The translations under genes and the position numbers were made by a program. Of a stretch of 64,000 nt of DNA, positions 57,468 through 64,000 are shown one piece after another. This DNA comes from Bacillus_BA fengqiuensis. Its GTDB lineage: Bacteria; Bacillota; Bacilli; Bacillales; Bacillaceae_H. The stretch is taken from assembly GCA_030813035.1 (NCBI GenBank), contig JAUSTV010000005.1, one strand, 5' to 3'. Position 1 is the first letter of the stretch. Each line of letters begins with the position of its first letter. The notes beneath the pieces are model-generated. The model saw only the letters and a list, made by a program, of their open reading frames with translations, searched no databases and was not told where the DNA came from.

Positions 57468-57926
57468 CTACATTCCTAACCAAATTGGAAAACCAGGCAG
57501 CGAGCCTTGCAATACTTCGACAAAAAGAAAATAAATGCCGTAGGAGAACACTCCTGAGATGACAATAGATGAAACCCATTTTCCTTTTTCCATCGTTTGA
57601 AAGCCAATTAGCAGAAATACAAATGTTCCAATGACATATCCGATATCTTCGAGAAAATAAGCATACGCCACAGCTGAAATAAAGATAATCAAAAAGCGTT
57701 TATAGTCATAAGCAAGCTTCTCTTTTCCCTTCTGTACATACCGCAGCGTTTCCACAAATAAACGAATGCTCAATAAAATTAAAATGATGCCAAGTCCCAT
57801 CGGGAAAATATCTGGTCCAACGTTGCTTCCATATGCACTCTCTGAAATTTTCCTGCTCTCAAAAATAAAGCCCGCACCGATAATCAGAAAAATAAAGCTC
57901 GCATAGCGGTCAAACTGCTTGCTCAT
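57468..57926 (-). CDS. tctB: Tripartite tricarboxylate transporter, small membrane subunit TctB
   Basis: 152 residues with four membrane helices. The first carries FIFLIIGAGFIFESRKIS and GSNVGPDIFPMGLGIILILL, the usual TctB start and GP.FFP element. It pairs with TctA in the membrane. GGAGGGTGG precedes the start. Confidence 0.92.
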   Translation of the reverse strand: MSKQFDRYASFIFLIIGAGFIFESRKISESAYGSNVGPDIFPMGLGIILILLSIRLFVETLRYVQKGKEKLAYDYKRFLIIFISAVAYAYFLEDIGYVIGTFVFLLIGFQTMEKGKWVSSIVISGVFSYGIYFLFVEVLQGSLPGFPIWLGM

Positions 57927-58044
57927 TATCCACCCTCCTTTTGTAGTTGCAGAGGCAGTCCCTCTTCAGTCGGACTTCTATCGCTAATCCTCTACCTGCT
58001 TGTCATAAGCGGAATTTTTATTACCTGATAGAGCGGTTAGGTTC

Positions 58045-58073
58045 GCCCCAGAAGAGCAAGGCACTTTTGGGGC
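58045..58073 (-). other. Intra-operon hairpin between tctC and tctB
   Basis: GCCCCA-GAAG and CTTTTGGGGC pair imperfectly, with no T tract. In binding-protein operons such a stem often protects the upstream message or lowers expression of the downstream genes, so that the binding protein is made in excess (inference). Confidence 0.45.
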
Positions 58074-58089
58074 AAACTTGTTCAATCCG

Positions 58090-59115
58090 TTATTTTTGCA
58101 TACCAAGAGCTGTTAGCAATTCTGTAATCAATTTTTCTTGCTCTTCTAAATAACTCTTAAACTCATCGGCATTTTTATATTCGCCTACCCACGCGTTTGT
58201 CTCCAATTCTTTTTTCCATTCTTCGCTTTCAGACAAAGCTTTCAGTTTTTCACTCCAAAACTTAACTGCTTCCTCTGACATATCTTTCGGTCCGAACACC
58301 CCGCGCCAAATGATAAACTCGGCATCGATACCTTGCTCCTTCATCGTTGGAATGTCCTTCAAATCACCCGTTAAACGCTCTGGAGCAGAAACAGCCAACA
58401 CTTTTACTTTTCCTGCCTTTACATACTCGCCTACACTTGATGCGTCTGTTGCGATCACGTCCGCATTTCCTCCGAGTAAAGCCGCAATGGCCTCTCCGCC
58501 GCCGTCATAGGATACATATTTCATTTTCTTAGGATCTAGTCCCGCTTTGAATGCCGGCAATACTGCCACTAAGTGATCCATTGAACCTGGAGCAGATCCC
58601 CCTGCAACAGTGAATTTTCCAGGATTCGCCTTTAAATCATTCATTAAAGTTGCCAAGTCATTATATTTAGAATCAGCCGGTACTACAATAGCCCCGTAAT
58701 CCTTGATTAATTGAGCCAATGGAGTTGTATCTTTATAGCCGTAAGGGCTGTTTCCTTCTTTCTTTAAATTATTGATAAGAATAGGCGGTGAATTGACGAA
58801 TAATTTGTAATCATCCTTCGTATCCTTTGTTGCATATTCGGCCATGAATACGGCACCGCCGCCGCCCGGTTTATTTTCAACGGTCATCGTTTGTTCAACC
58901 AGCTTCGTCTCGGCTGCCACTTTTGCCACGGATCTCGCTGTCTTATCCCAGCCGCCGCCAGCTCCTGATGGTGCAACGACTACAATTGGTTTCTCAGGAT
59001 AGGAGCTGGATTCGGCTGGCTTTGATGATTCAGTGGCTCCCCCTCCACATGCTGCTAACCCAAATGCCATCACTCCGGCCATCATCGTTAAAGCCCATCT
59101 CTTTTTCGTTTTCAT
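58090..59115 (-). CDS. tctC: Tripartite tricarboxylate transporter substrate-binding lipoprotein TctC
   Basis: 341 residues. The lipoprotein signal is MAGVMAFGLAACGGG (lipid-anchored Cys). The mature TctC fold has YPEKPIVVVAPSGAGGGWDK, FTVAGGSAPGSMDHLVAVLP and NADVIATDASSVGEYV. It hands a carboxylate to TctAB. AGGGGGTAA precedes the start. A cre site 19 bp upstream suggests glucose repression, as for other citrate systems of Bacillus. Confidence 0.94.
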   Translation of the reverse strand: MKTKKRWALTMMAGVMAFGLAACGGGATESSKPAESSSYPEKPIVVVAPSGAGGGWDKTARSVAKVAAETKLVEQTMTVENKPGGGGAVFMAEYATKDTKDDYKLFVNSPPILINNLKKEGNSPYGYKDTTPLAQLIKDYGAIVVPADSKYNDLATLMNDLKANPGKFTVAGGSAPGSMDHLVAVLPAFKAGLDPKKMKYVSYDGGGEAIAALLGGNADVIATDASSVGEYVKAGKVKVLAVSAPERLTGDLKDIPTMKEQGIDAEFIIWRGVFGPKDMSEEAVKFWSEKLKALSESEEWKKELETNAWVGEYKNADEFKSYLEEQEKLITELLTALGMQK

Positions 59116-59133
59116 TGCATTACCCCCTGTTTT

Positions 59134-59147
59134 TGAAAGCGTTTACT
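59134..59147 (-). promoter_or_regulatory. cre site of the tct operon
   Basis: TGAAAGCGTTTACT on the + strand matches TGWAANCGNTNWCA at all but the last base. It lies 19 bp upstream of the tctC start codon, where bound CcpA would block the promoter or early elongation. Confidence 0.65.
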
Positions 59148-59234
59148 TCACAATCGAATAATAACAATTAATAGTCAGAATTTACACATTATTAAAATAA
59201 GAGAAATAAAACTCATAAAAAGGATTTTGTTCAT

Positions 59235-59284
59235 TTTGCTCATGCGGACTCTTTTACGGTAGTAAAAGAGTCCGCATGAGCAAA
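59235..59284. repeat. Perfect 23-bp-stem hairpin
   Basis: The arm TTTGCTCATGCGG-ACTCTTTTAC (59235-59257) is followed after GGTA by its exact complement (59262-59284). There is no T tract long enough for a standard terminator. Between 59150 and 59760 there are otherwise only relics. Confidence 0.8.
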
Positions 59285-59385
59285 CAAAAAACAAATTCCG
59301 AGTTAAGGAAAGTGTTTTTGTTTAGTGTTTTTCATATTTTTTTATGAGGAAAGATTTTTATGGACTGTTAAGATACGAGAAAGAG

Positions 59386-59500
59386 AAACATGAAAAGGCC
59401 GCGAAGCTTCCTTAAAGAAACGCTTTGCGGTCTTTTGGTCTTTTATTTTATTTACATAAAAATCAATTGCTTTCCTTGAAAATTAACAGTACGTTACAAA
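59386..59500 (-). mobile_element. IS6-family transposase relic
   Basis: The segments AACATGAAAAGGCCGCGAAG, AAACGCTTTGCGGTCTTTTG and ACATAAAAATCAATTGCTTT align with AACATGAAAAGACTGCAAAG, AACGCTTTGCAGCCTTATGA and AATAAAAATCAATCGTATTT of the intact IS copies. It is in the same orientation, covers the middle of the transposase, and has no open frame. Confidence 0.65.
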
Positions 59501-59588
59501 TATATTTTGATTCCATTTACAGAGAGTATACAGTATGCCCCCGCTTCCGACGTACAGAACGTGCTAACGAAAACTGGTGAACTACACA

Positions 59589-59696
59589 CAGCGTTTTCTC
59601 TTTAAGTGAAGCATTTGGCAATCCTTTCTGTAACTGTTGATAACATTTTGCCGTGAAATAGTAGTTTTCCATTTCAACACCGATTGAACGGTTGTC
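59589..59696 (-). pseudogene. Fragment of an M24 (creatinase/aminopeptidase P-like) gene
   Basis: The minus strand reads IGVEMENYYFTAKCYQQLQK then GLPNASLKEKTL. This resembles the N-terminal part of M24-family peptidases such as DoeA-like hydrolases (VEMDAYYYTARAHxxLxxGLPNA). It runs into stops on both sides. It is too short to be functional. Confidence 0.35.
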
Positions 59697-59761
59697 TTGG
59701 CCGCGCCCGATTCAAATTGGTTGATCCTCGTAATTAATAATCACTAACATTTGGGGTACAT

Positions 59762-59801
59762 AAAAAGACCATTATGAAATATTCTTCATAATGGTCTTTT
59801 T
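59762..59801 (-). terminator. Terminator of the Fur-boxed operon
   Basis: A 17-bp perfect stem AAAAAGACCATTATGAA/TTCATAATGGTCTTTTT with a 6-nt loop. It lies 13 bp past the stop codon of the di-haem lipoprotein gene. Confidence 0.92.
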
Positions 59802-59813
59802 GTCAGATTTCCA

Positions 59814-61784
59814 CTATTCAATCGATTTAATATATTCAGCAATGGCGGTCACTTCCCCTTTTGACAGCTTCGGAATGCTATTGTTTCCATGACGTTCAAT
59901 CGCTTCTTCAATGGTCCCGGCGCTGCCATCATGAAAATACGGTGCTGTTGCCCATACACCCCTTAAAGTTGGGGTATCAAACTTTTTGCCGTCACGCGGG
60001 TTCTGATATTGGCCGCGTGCATCTCCTTTTGAAGGAACGTCGAGTTTGCTTCCAGTTCCAATATTATGGAGAAAGTTCGTGTTGCGTTCCGTTAGCTCCC
60101 CTTCCTCATTCACTGCCTTGCCGCTGTCCGTGAAAAATTCACCTCCATGGCAGCTCAGACAGTTTCCTTTTCTATTAAACAACTGTTCTCCTTTTTTAGC
60201 TGTATCCGTTAAACGGCCATCTTTTTGTCGGTAAGGACTTTGAGGAGGTGGATACGAGTTTGGATCTTGCAAAAAAGCCAGGAGCGAATCATACATGTGC
60301 TGTACATCTTCCGGCATCGGTTTGGCAGGATCAAGTTCCATCATGCCTCCCATTTCGCCTTGAACGGTATGAATGTAATCCGCAAACTCATTGCGTGTCC
60401 CGTCCCACATAAACAGCCCCGTTTCCGTCGTTACAACGTTGCTTGGAACATTCCGTGGACCTTTTGCTGTCATTAACGTTAAGCGATTCATGTCCCCATC
60501 GCTATGGCACGAGGCACAGCTCATCCAGTTATTCCCTGTCATGCTTGTAGCAAATTCATCACTGTTGGCACTGTAAAACATCGTTTTGCCTTCCCGCACA
60601 TCTTTTGGCAGAGAGTCTTTTTTGATCAACTTTACAGGCTCCCCCGTCATTTTAGCTCGTGCATATGGGCTGTCTCCACCTGTTTGAATCGTCGCTAAAT
60701 TATGACTCATCGCATTATGAACAAAAAGGGTCTGACCATCTTTCGACATGACAATCCCCCGTGGGTTATCTCCTTTAATGCGGTGAAGAATTTGGGTGGC
60801 ATTTCCACCGCGTGTTAAATCAAAGACGACAAGGTCTTCACTGCCCGACATCACCACATAGGCTTTACTGCCATCTGGCTGAAAAGCTACATCATATGGA
60901 TTCGATACAATGATCGTTTCATTTTTCACATCGGGAATATTAATTTCATCAAACAGTTCTTTTCGTTCCTCCACGATTTCTTCGTCTTTCTCCAGGTCAA
61001 TGACCGACACCGCAGGAAAAATCGTTTCTTGAAAATGAATAGGCGTATCGATATTTGTTAACAAGTGTGGAACAAACGCCTTTTTCCCATCAGGCGATAT
61101 CACAAACTGCTCGAGCGTATTAGGGATCCCCTGGCTTTTCTTCCGGTCAGGCTGATCAGGTGAAACTGCCAAGGCAATGGTCTTTGTCACTTTGTCTTCC
61201 TCTGTATCGATGACACTGATATTGCCATCTAAATAATGAGGAACATACAACTTTTTTCCGTCCTTTGTAATGGCAATCGTTCTAGGTCGGTCACCGATTT
61301 TTAGTTCCTTCTTTTCTTTCCTCTCATTTGTATCAATGATGGATAACGTACCGGACTGATAATTCGCTACATAAAGTGTATCACCGTTTGGGCTCGTGAC
61401 AAGTCCGTACGGTTGAATGCCAACCTCAATGGAGTCCACCACTTTTTTCTCTTTCGTTGAAATGACATCCACTTGATTGTCAAATAAACAAGATACGTAC
61501 ACGTATTGGCCATCGGGACTTAACGTTAGTTGCTGCGGTTCCTTTCCGACCGAAACTTCTGCTTGTATTTTTTTCGTTTTTGCATCAAGAATTGATACGG
61601 TGTTCACATCCATATTGGCAATATACAGTGTATCACCTTTGTCATTTAGCAACACATTATCACTGTGAACGGCATGGTCACGAACCACCTCTTTGGTTAT
61701 GACCGCCTGTTCCTGCTGACAACTTGCAGCGATGATGGTCGTTGCAGATAAAATTGTCAATTGTAAGAGTCGCTTCCACTTCAT
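59814..61784 (-). CDS. YncE-like propeller fused to a di-haem cytochrome c peroxidase-type domain, lipoprotein
   Basis: 656 residues. The lipoprotein signal is LSATTIIAASCQQE. Residues ~40-385 form a YncE-type seven-bladed propeller (repeats like DTLYIANMDVNTVSILD and KKLYVPHYLDGNISVIDT). Residues ~400-656 are a cytochrome c peroxidase/MauG-type domain with two haem sites, CASCH (423-427) and CLSCH (542-546), and the late FDTPTLRGVWATAPYFHDG. It would sit on the outer membrane face and do haem-based redox. It starts 13 bp after the gene at 61798 and shares its Fur-boxed promoter. E. coli YncE is also Fur-controlled. Confidence 0.88.
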   Translation of the reverse strand: MKWKRLLQLTILSATTIIAASCQQEQAVITKEVVRDHAVHSDNVLLNDKGDTLYIANMDVNTVSILDAKTKKIQAEVSVGKEPQQLTLSPDGQYVYVSCLFDNQVDVISTKEKKVVDSIEVGIQPYGLVTSPNGDTLYVANYQSGTLSIIDTNERKEKKELKIGDRPRTIAITKDGKKLYVPHYLDGNISVIDTEEDKVTKTIALAVSPDQPDRKKSQGIPNTLEQFVISPDGKKAFVPHLLTNIDTPIHFQETIFPAVSVIDLEKDEEIVEERKELFDEINIPDVKNETIIVSNPYDVAFQPDGSKAYVVMSGSEDLVVFDLTRGGNATQILHRIKGDNPRGIVMSKDGQTLFVHNAMSHNLATIQTGGDSPYARAKMTGEPVKLIKKDSLPKDVREGKTMFYSANSDEFATSMTGNNWMSCASCHSDGDMNRLTLMTAKGPRNVPSNVVTTETGLFMWDGTRNEFADYIHTVQGEMGGMMELDPAKPMPEDVQHMYDSLLAFLQDPNSYPPPQSPYRQKDGRLTDTAKKGEQLFNRKGNCLSCHGGEFFTDSGKAVNEEGELTERNTNFLHNIGTGSKLDVPSKGDARGQYQNPRDGKKFDTPTLRGVWATAPYFHDGSAGTIEEAIERHGNNSIPKLSKGEVTAIAEYIKSIE

Positions 61785-61797
61785 ATTGATTCCTTCT

Positions 61798-63897
61798 TTA
61801 CGGTTTCTTCACTTCTACGTTCACTAATACAGGAGCAATCCCATATTTCCCGTGACCTGCCTGCACCTGAGGAACAGTGTCTTTGTCAGTGTTGCCAAGC
61901 TTTTTGCCGTCGATATAAGCATCTCCTGTATCCCAAAACTCACTTGCCTGCATTCCTTCTTGTAACGATGGACCGTCAATGACTGTATCATAAAAAGCTT
62001 CATAGCGAGAGATAATCGTTTCACGATCCAAAGTAGACAATGTATCCTGATCTCCGTCCGCGTTGTATAAGTTATTTAAGGCAATGCGGAAGACCGCTGA
62101 TAAAGCACCTGCTGTCATTGGGTTATATTTCATTTCATCTTTACTCGTGTAATATAAATTCGTTTCTTTATCGAGCATCTTCTCATCCATCGCCTGGTAA
62201 AGTTCACGGGCAGCATCACGGTACTTCATTTCTTTCGTTGCTAAAAATGCTGCAGTCAAGCCTCTGATCGCTCCTAGTTGAGCATCTAGCGTTGGCTCAC
62301 TGTCGTCCTGGCCTTTTCCGATCGTATAGCCGTTTGCAACAAGACCGTCTTCACGTATTAGCTCGTTTAAAATAAAGTCAGCTTGCTTTTGAATCATTGC
62401 CAGCGCCCGCTTGCCTTCTTCTGTTCCCAAACCTTTTGCATCTTCGCCGTTTGCATATCCAACGGGAAGACCGTCAATGGCGCGCTGGAACATGCGAAGT
62501 GCTTCCGTTGTATAGCCCGCCTGGAATGTATCGACATGAGTTCCTTGCGATTTTCCATCATGTTCATCGATAAAAGCTCCCGCTTCATTGTTAAAGTGCA
62601 TGGCATCAATATTTTTAAACACTTGCAGCAATACATCTCGGTTCACTGAATACGGATCAGATGCTTTTACATCGTTCGCAGCGGAACTGTCCACATTTTC
62701 TTTGGCTGCGCTAGGAAATGGTTTGCCGTCAAAAACCGCTAAAAACGCCGAGTTTTGCGCTTTGTTTTCAGGACGCTGGTCGGTCATGCCGTAAAATTCG
62801 GATGCCGGCCATAACATGAGCCACTGGTCTTGCAGCATGCTTCGTGTATCTTTCACAGCTAATTGCTTGGCATTTGGCACCTGTTCATTCCCGTCTTCGA
62901 TGACTTCAATTTCGTGCGGCAAGTAAACAAGACCATTAGTCGGATTGTATCGGCTTCCAGTACCTGCCGTCAGCTGCTTACCGGCTGCATCGTAAAATAA
63001 TCCGTCTCTGATAAAATTCAGCTTGTTCCAGATTTGTTCAGTCAGAATCGCTCCCTGCATCCCATCAGCCGAACTTACCCCTAACGCGATGTTTGCATCA
63101 TCATCATCTTTCGGTGATGCCGCTTCAAGTTCTTCATCGCTGTCTACTTTATGCAGCCCTCCCATAAAGTCTCCAGCCCAAAGCGCTTGTTTCAAGAAGG
63201 TTGCTCCGTAAGCAGACGGATTTAACTTTTTGTCCATCTTTGCCCGATCCCAGCGCAGCGTTTTAAAATCTACCTGATAAATTGGGACATAGGAGTCATC
63301 ATCATTTTGGGCATAAACGTTCGTATCCACTTTTTGTATGTAGTGCGGGTCACCTGAGGAATATTCAATTAACGTTGGAAACATATTCATAAACAGCTCA
63401 TCTTTTGGATAACCGACACTGTCTGCCAGTTCATAAAAGCGTTCACCCAGCACAGTCGGTGTGTCTTTCCCTGTTTTCTTCGCTAATTCTGCAACTGCCG
63501 GACCGTGGATCAAATGCAAGCCAAGACCGGATTTTTCCGTTACTTCATACATCGCTTCCTCTGAGTATTCGTACGATTCAACCCCTGCCGTATAGTCAAA
63601 TTTAGACGGTTGATCGAGTTTTCTTACATCCAGAACATCCAAATCCAAGCCCATCCCTTCTACTAAAGGTTCGCCTGAAAGCTCAAATTCTGCATACGCA
63701 AACATATTGCCGGCTGTATCAAACGTATAATCTGTCACAGGAACAGATACGTTGCTTTTTTCTGTTCTTGTTTCCGTTTTCGTTTCTGCTTTTGTATCTT
63801 CTTTTGCCGTTGTTTTCTCGTTTGAGCAAGCGCTCGTTAATAAAAGTGATGAAGCCAATGCAACTGTTGTCATCACTTTCCATGGTTGCGTTTTCAT
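61798..63897 (-). CDS. Large lipoprotein of unknown function, iron-regulated
   Basis: 699 residues. The lipoprotein signal is MTTVALASSLLLTSACSNE, followed by a Thr/Glu/Lys-rich linker (~30-50). The body is not recognised. Its C-terminal half looks helical, with repeats such as FQAGYTTEALRMFQRAIDGL, LDAQLGAIRGLTAAFLATKE and KYRDAARELYQAMDEKML, like an alpha/alpha barrel. The middle has acidic turns (SPKDDDDAN). The start at 63897 is chosen because GGGAAGGAACG precedes it; a frame start at 63927 lies upstream of that site. It is first in an operon with the di-haem lipoprotein, under a Fur box. Confidence 0.7.
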   Translation of the reverse strand: MKTQPWKVMTTVALASSLLLTSACSNEKTTAKEDTKAETKTETRTEKSNVSVPVTDYTFDTAGNMFAYAEFELSGEPLVEGMGLDLDVLDVRKLDQPSKFDYTAGVESYEYSEEAMYEVTEKSGLGLHLIHGPAVAELAKKTGKDTPTVLGERFYELADSVGYPKDELFMNMFPTLIEYSSGDPHYIQKVDTNVYAQNDDDSYVPIYQVDFKTLRWDRAKMDKKLNPSAYGATFLKQALWAGDFMGGLHKVDSDEELEAASPKDDDDANIALGVSSADGMQGAILTEQIWNKLNFIRDGLFYDAAGKQLTAGTGSRYNPTNGLVYLPHEIEVIEDGNEQVPNAKQLAVKDTRSMLQDQWLMLWPASEFYGMTDQRPENKAQNSAFLAVFDGKPFPSAAKENVDSSAANDVKASDPYSVNRDVLLQVFKNIDAMHFNNEAGAFIDEHDGKSQGTHVDTFQAGYTTEALRMFQRAIDGLPVGYANGEDAKGLGTEEGKRALAMIQKQADFILNELIREDGLVANGYTIGKGQDDSEPTLDAQLGAIRGLTAAFLATKEMKYRDAARELYQAMDEKMLDKETNLYYTSKDEMKYNPMTAGALSAVFRIALNNLYNADGDQDTLSTLDRETIISRYEAFYDTVIDGPSLQEGMQASEFWDTGDAYIDGKKLGNTDKDTVPQVQAGHGKYGIAPVLVNVEVKKP

Positions 63898-63967
63898 TAT
63901 AATTCGTTCCTTCCCTTCATTCATCATTCTATAACTGATATTAATTATGCTTTCTACACCTGCTCTT

Positions 63968-63994
63968 AATTGATAATAACAATTATTATCAATT
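63968..63994 (-). promoter_or_regulatory. Fur box
   Basis: AATTGATAAT and ATTATCAATT form perfect 10-bp arms around AACAATT. The inner part TGATAAT...ATTATCA is the Bacillus Fur heptamer pair. It lies ~70 bp upstream of the lipoprotein start, in promoter position. Confidence 0.85.
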
Positions 63995-64000
63995 AAAAAT

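Overview
The window comes from a spore-forming, low-GC Gram-positive bacterium of the Bacillaceae. The signs are strong purine-rich ribosome binding sites, a GerA-type germination operon, an HU gene, a homologue of the Bacillus SR1/SR1P dual-function RNA, YhfH, IDEAL, YczE and YitT family proteins, CcpA-type cre sites and a PerR-like box. The genus cannot be fixed from the sequence alone. No rRNA, tRNA or CRISPR array was seen.

Layout. 0-5 kb: a LacI-family (ScrR-like) repressor beside an operator-covered promoter that points off the left edge, a decaying locus, HU, an IDEAL protein, the SR1-like RNA and an unknown MSYDIxIWS protein. 5-6 kb: a serine resolvase with a res-like site and large palindromes. 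6-10 kb: the gerA operon. 10-25 kb: a formaldehyde-fixing and oxidising region built on the ribulose monophosphate (RuMP) cycle. It holds gnd and zwf, hxlR, hxlA-hxlB and a DJ-1/PfpI gene, then a second, partly decayed copy (pgi fragment, zwf, hxlR remnant, hxlA, truncated hxlB). 25-29 kb: two direct copies of an IS6-family element bracketing a DUF3231 gene and a membrane protein. 29-33 kb: ahpCF, a CdaR-type regulator and a second DJ-1 gene. 33-39 kb: a catabolic cluster (DUF59 protein, amidohydrolase, alpha/beta hydrolase, SCP2 protein) with a sigma-54 promoter and its AcoR-like activator. 39-47 kb: an MFS exporter with a divergent Crp/Fnr regulator, a 6-phospho-beta-glucosidase with a divergent RpiR regulator, a PspA/LiaH-LiaI pair and YczE. 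47-53 kb: small YhfH-like genes, a secreted oligoendopeptidase F and a two-component system with two PepSY proteins. 53-59 kb: a CitB/DctR-type two-component system and a TctABC tricarboxylate transporter. 59-64 kb: IS and gene relics, then an operon of two lipoproteins (one a YncE-like propeller fused to a di-haem cytochrome) under a near-perfect Fur box.

How the genes work together. HxlA and HxlB fix formaldehyde onto ribulose 5-phosphate and give fructose 6-phosphate. Pgi, Zwf and Gnd return it to ribulose 5-phosphate with release of CO2 and NAD(P)H. This is the dissimilatory RuMP cycle. The promoters of hxlA copy 1, hxlA copy 2, zwf copy 1 and zwf copy 2 share one architecture, AGTGCGTACTT then 20-21 nt then TATACT, with a nearby inverted repeat of the TAGTRT...TATACTA type. 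A weaker match precedes the aldo/keto reductase gene. I infer an HxlR regulon that includes the oxidative branch. The least explained parts are the Fur-boxed lipoprotein operon at the right edge and the sigma-54/cre-controlled catabolic cluster.
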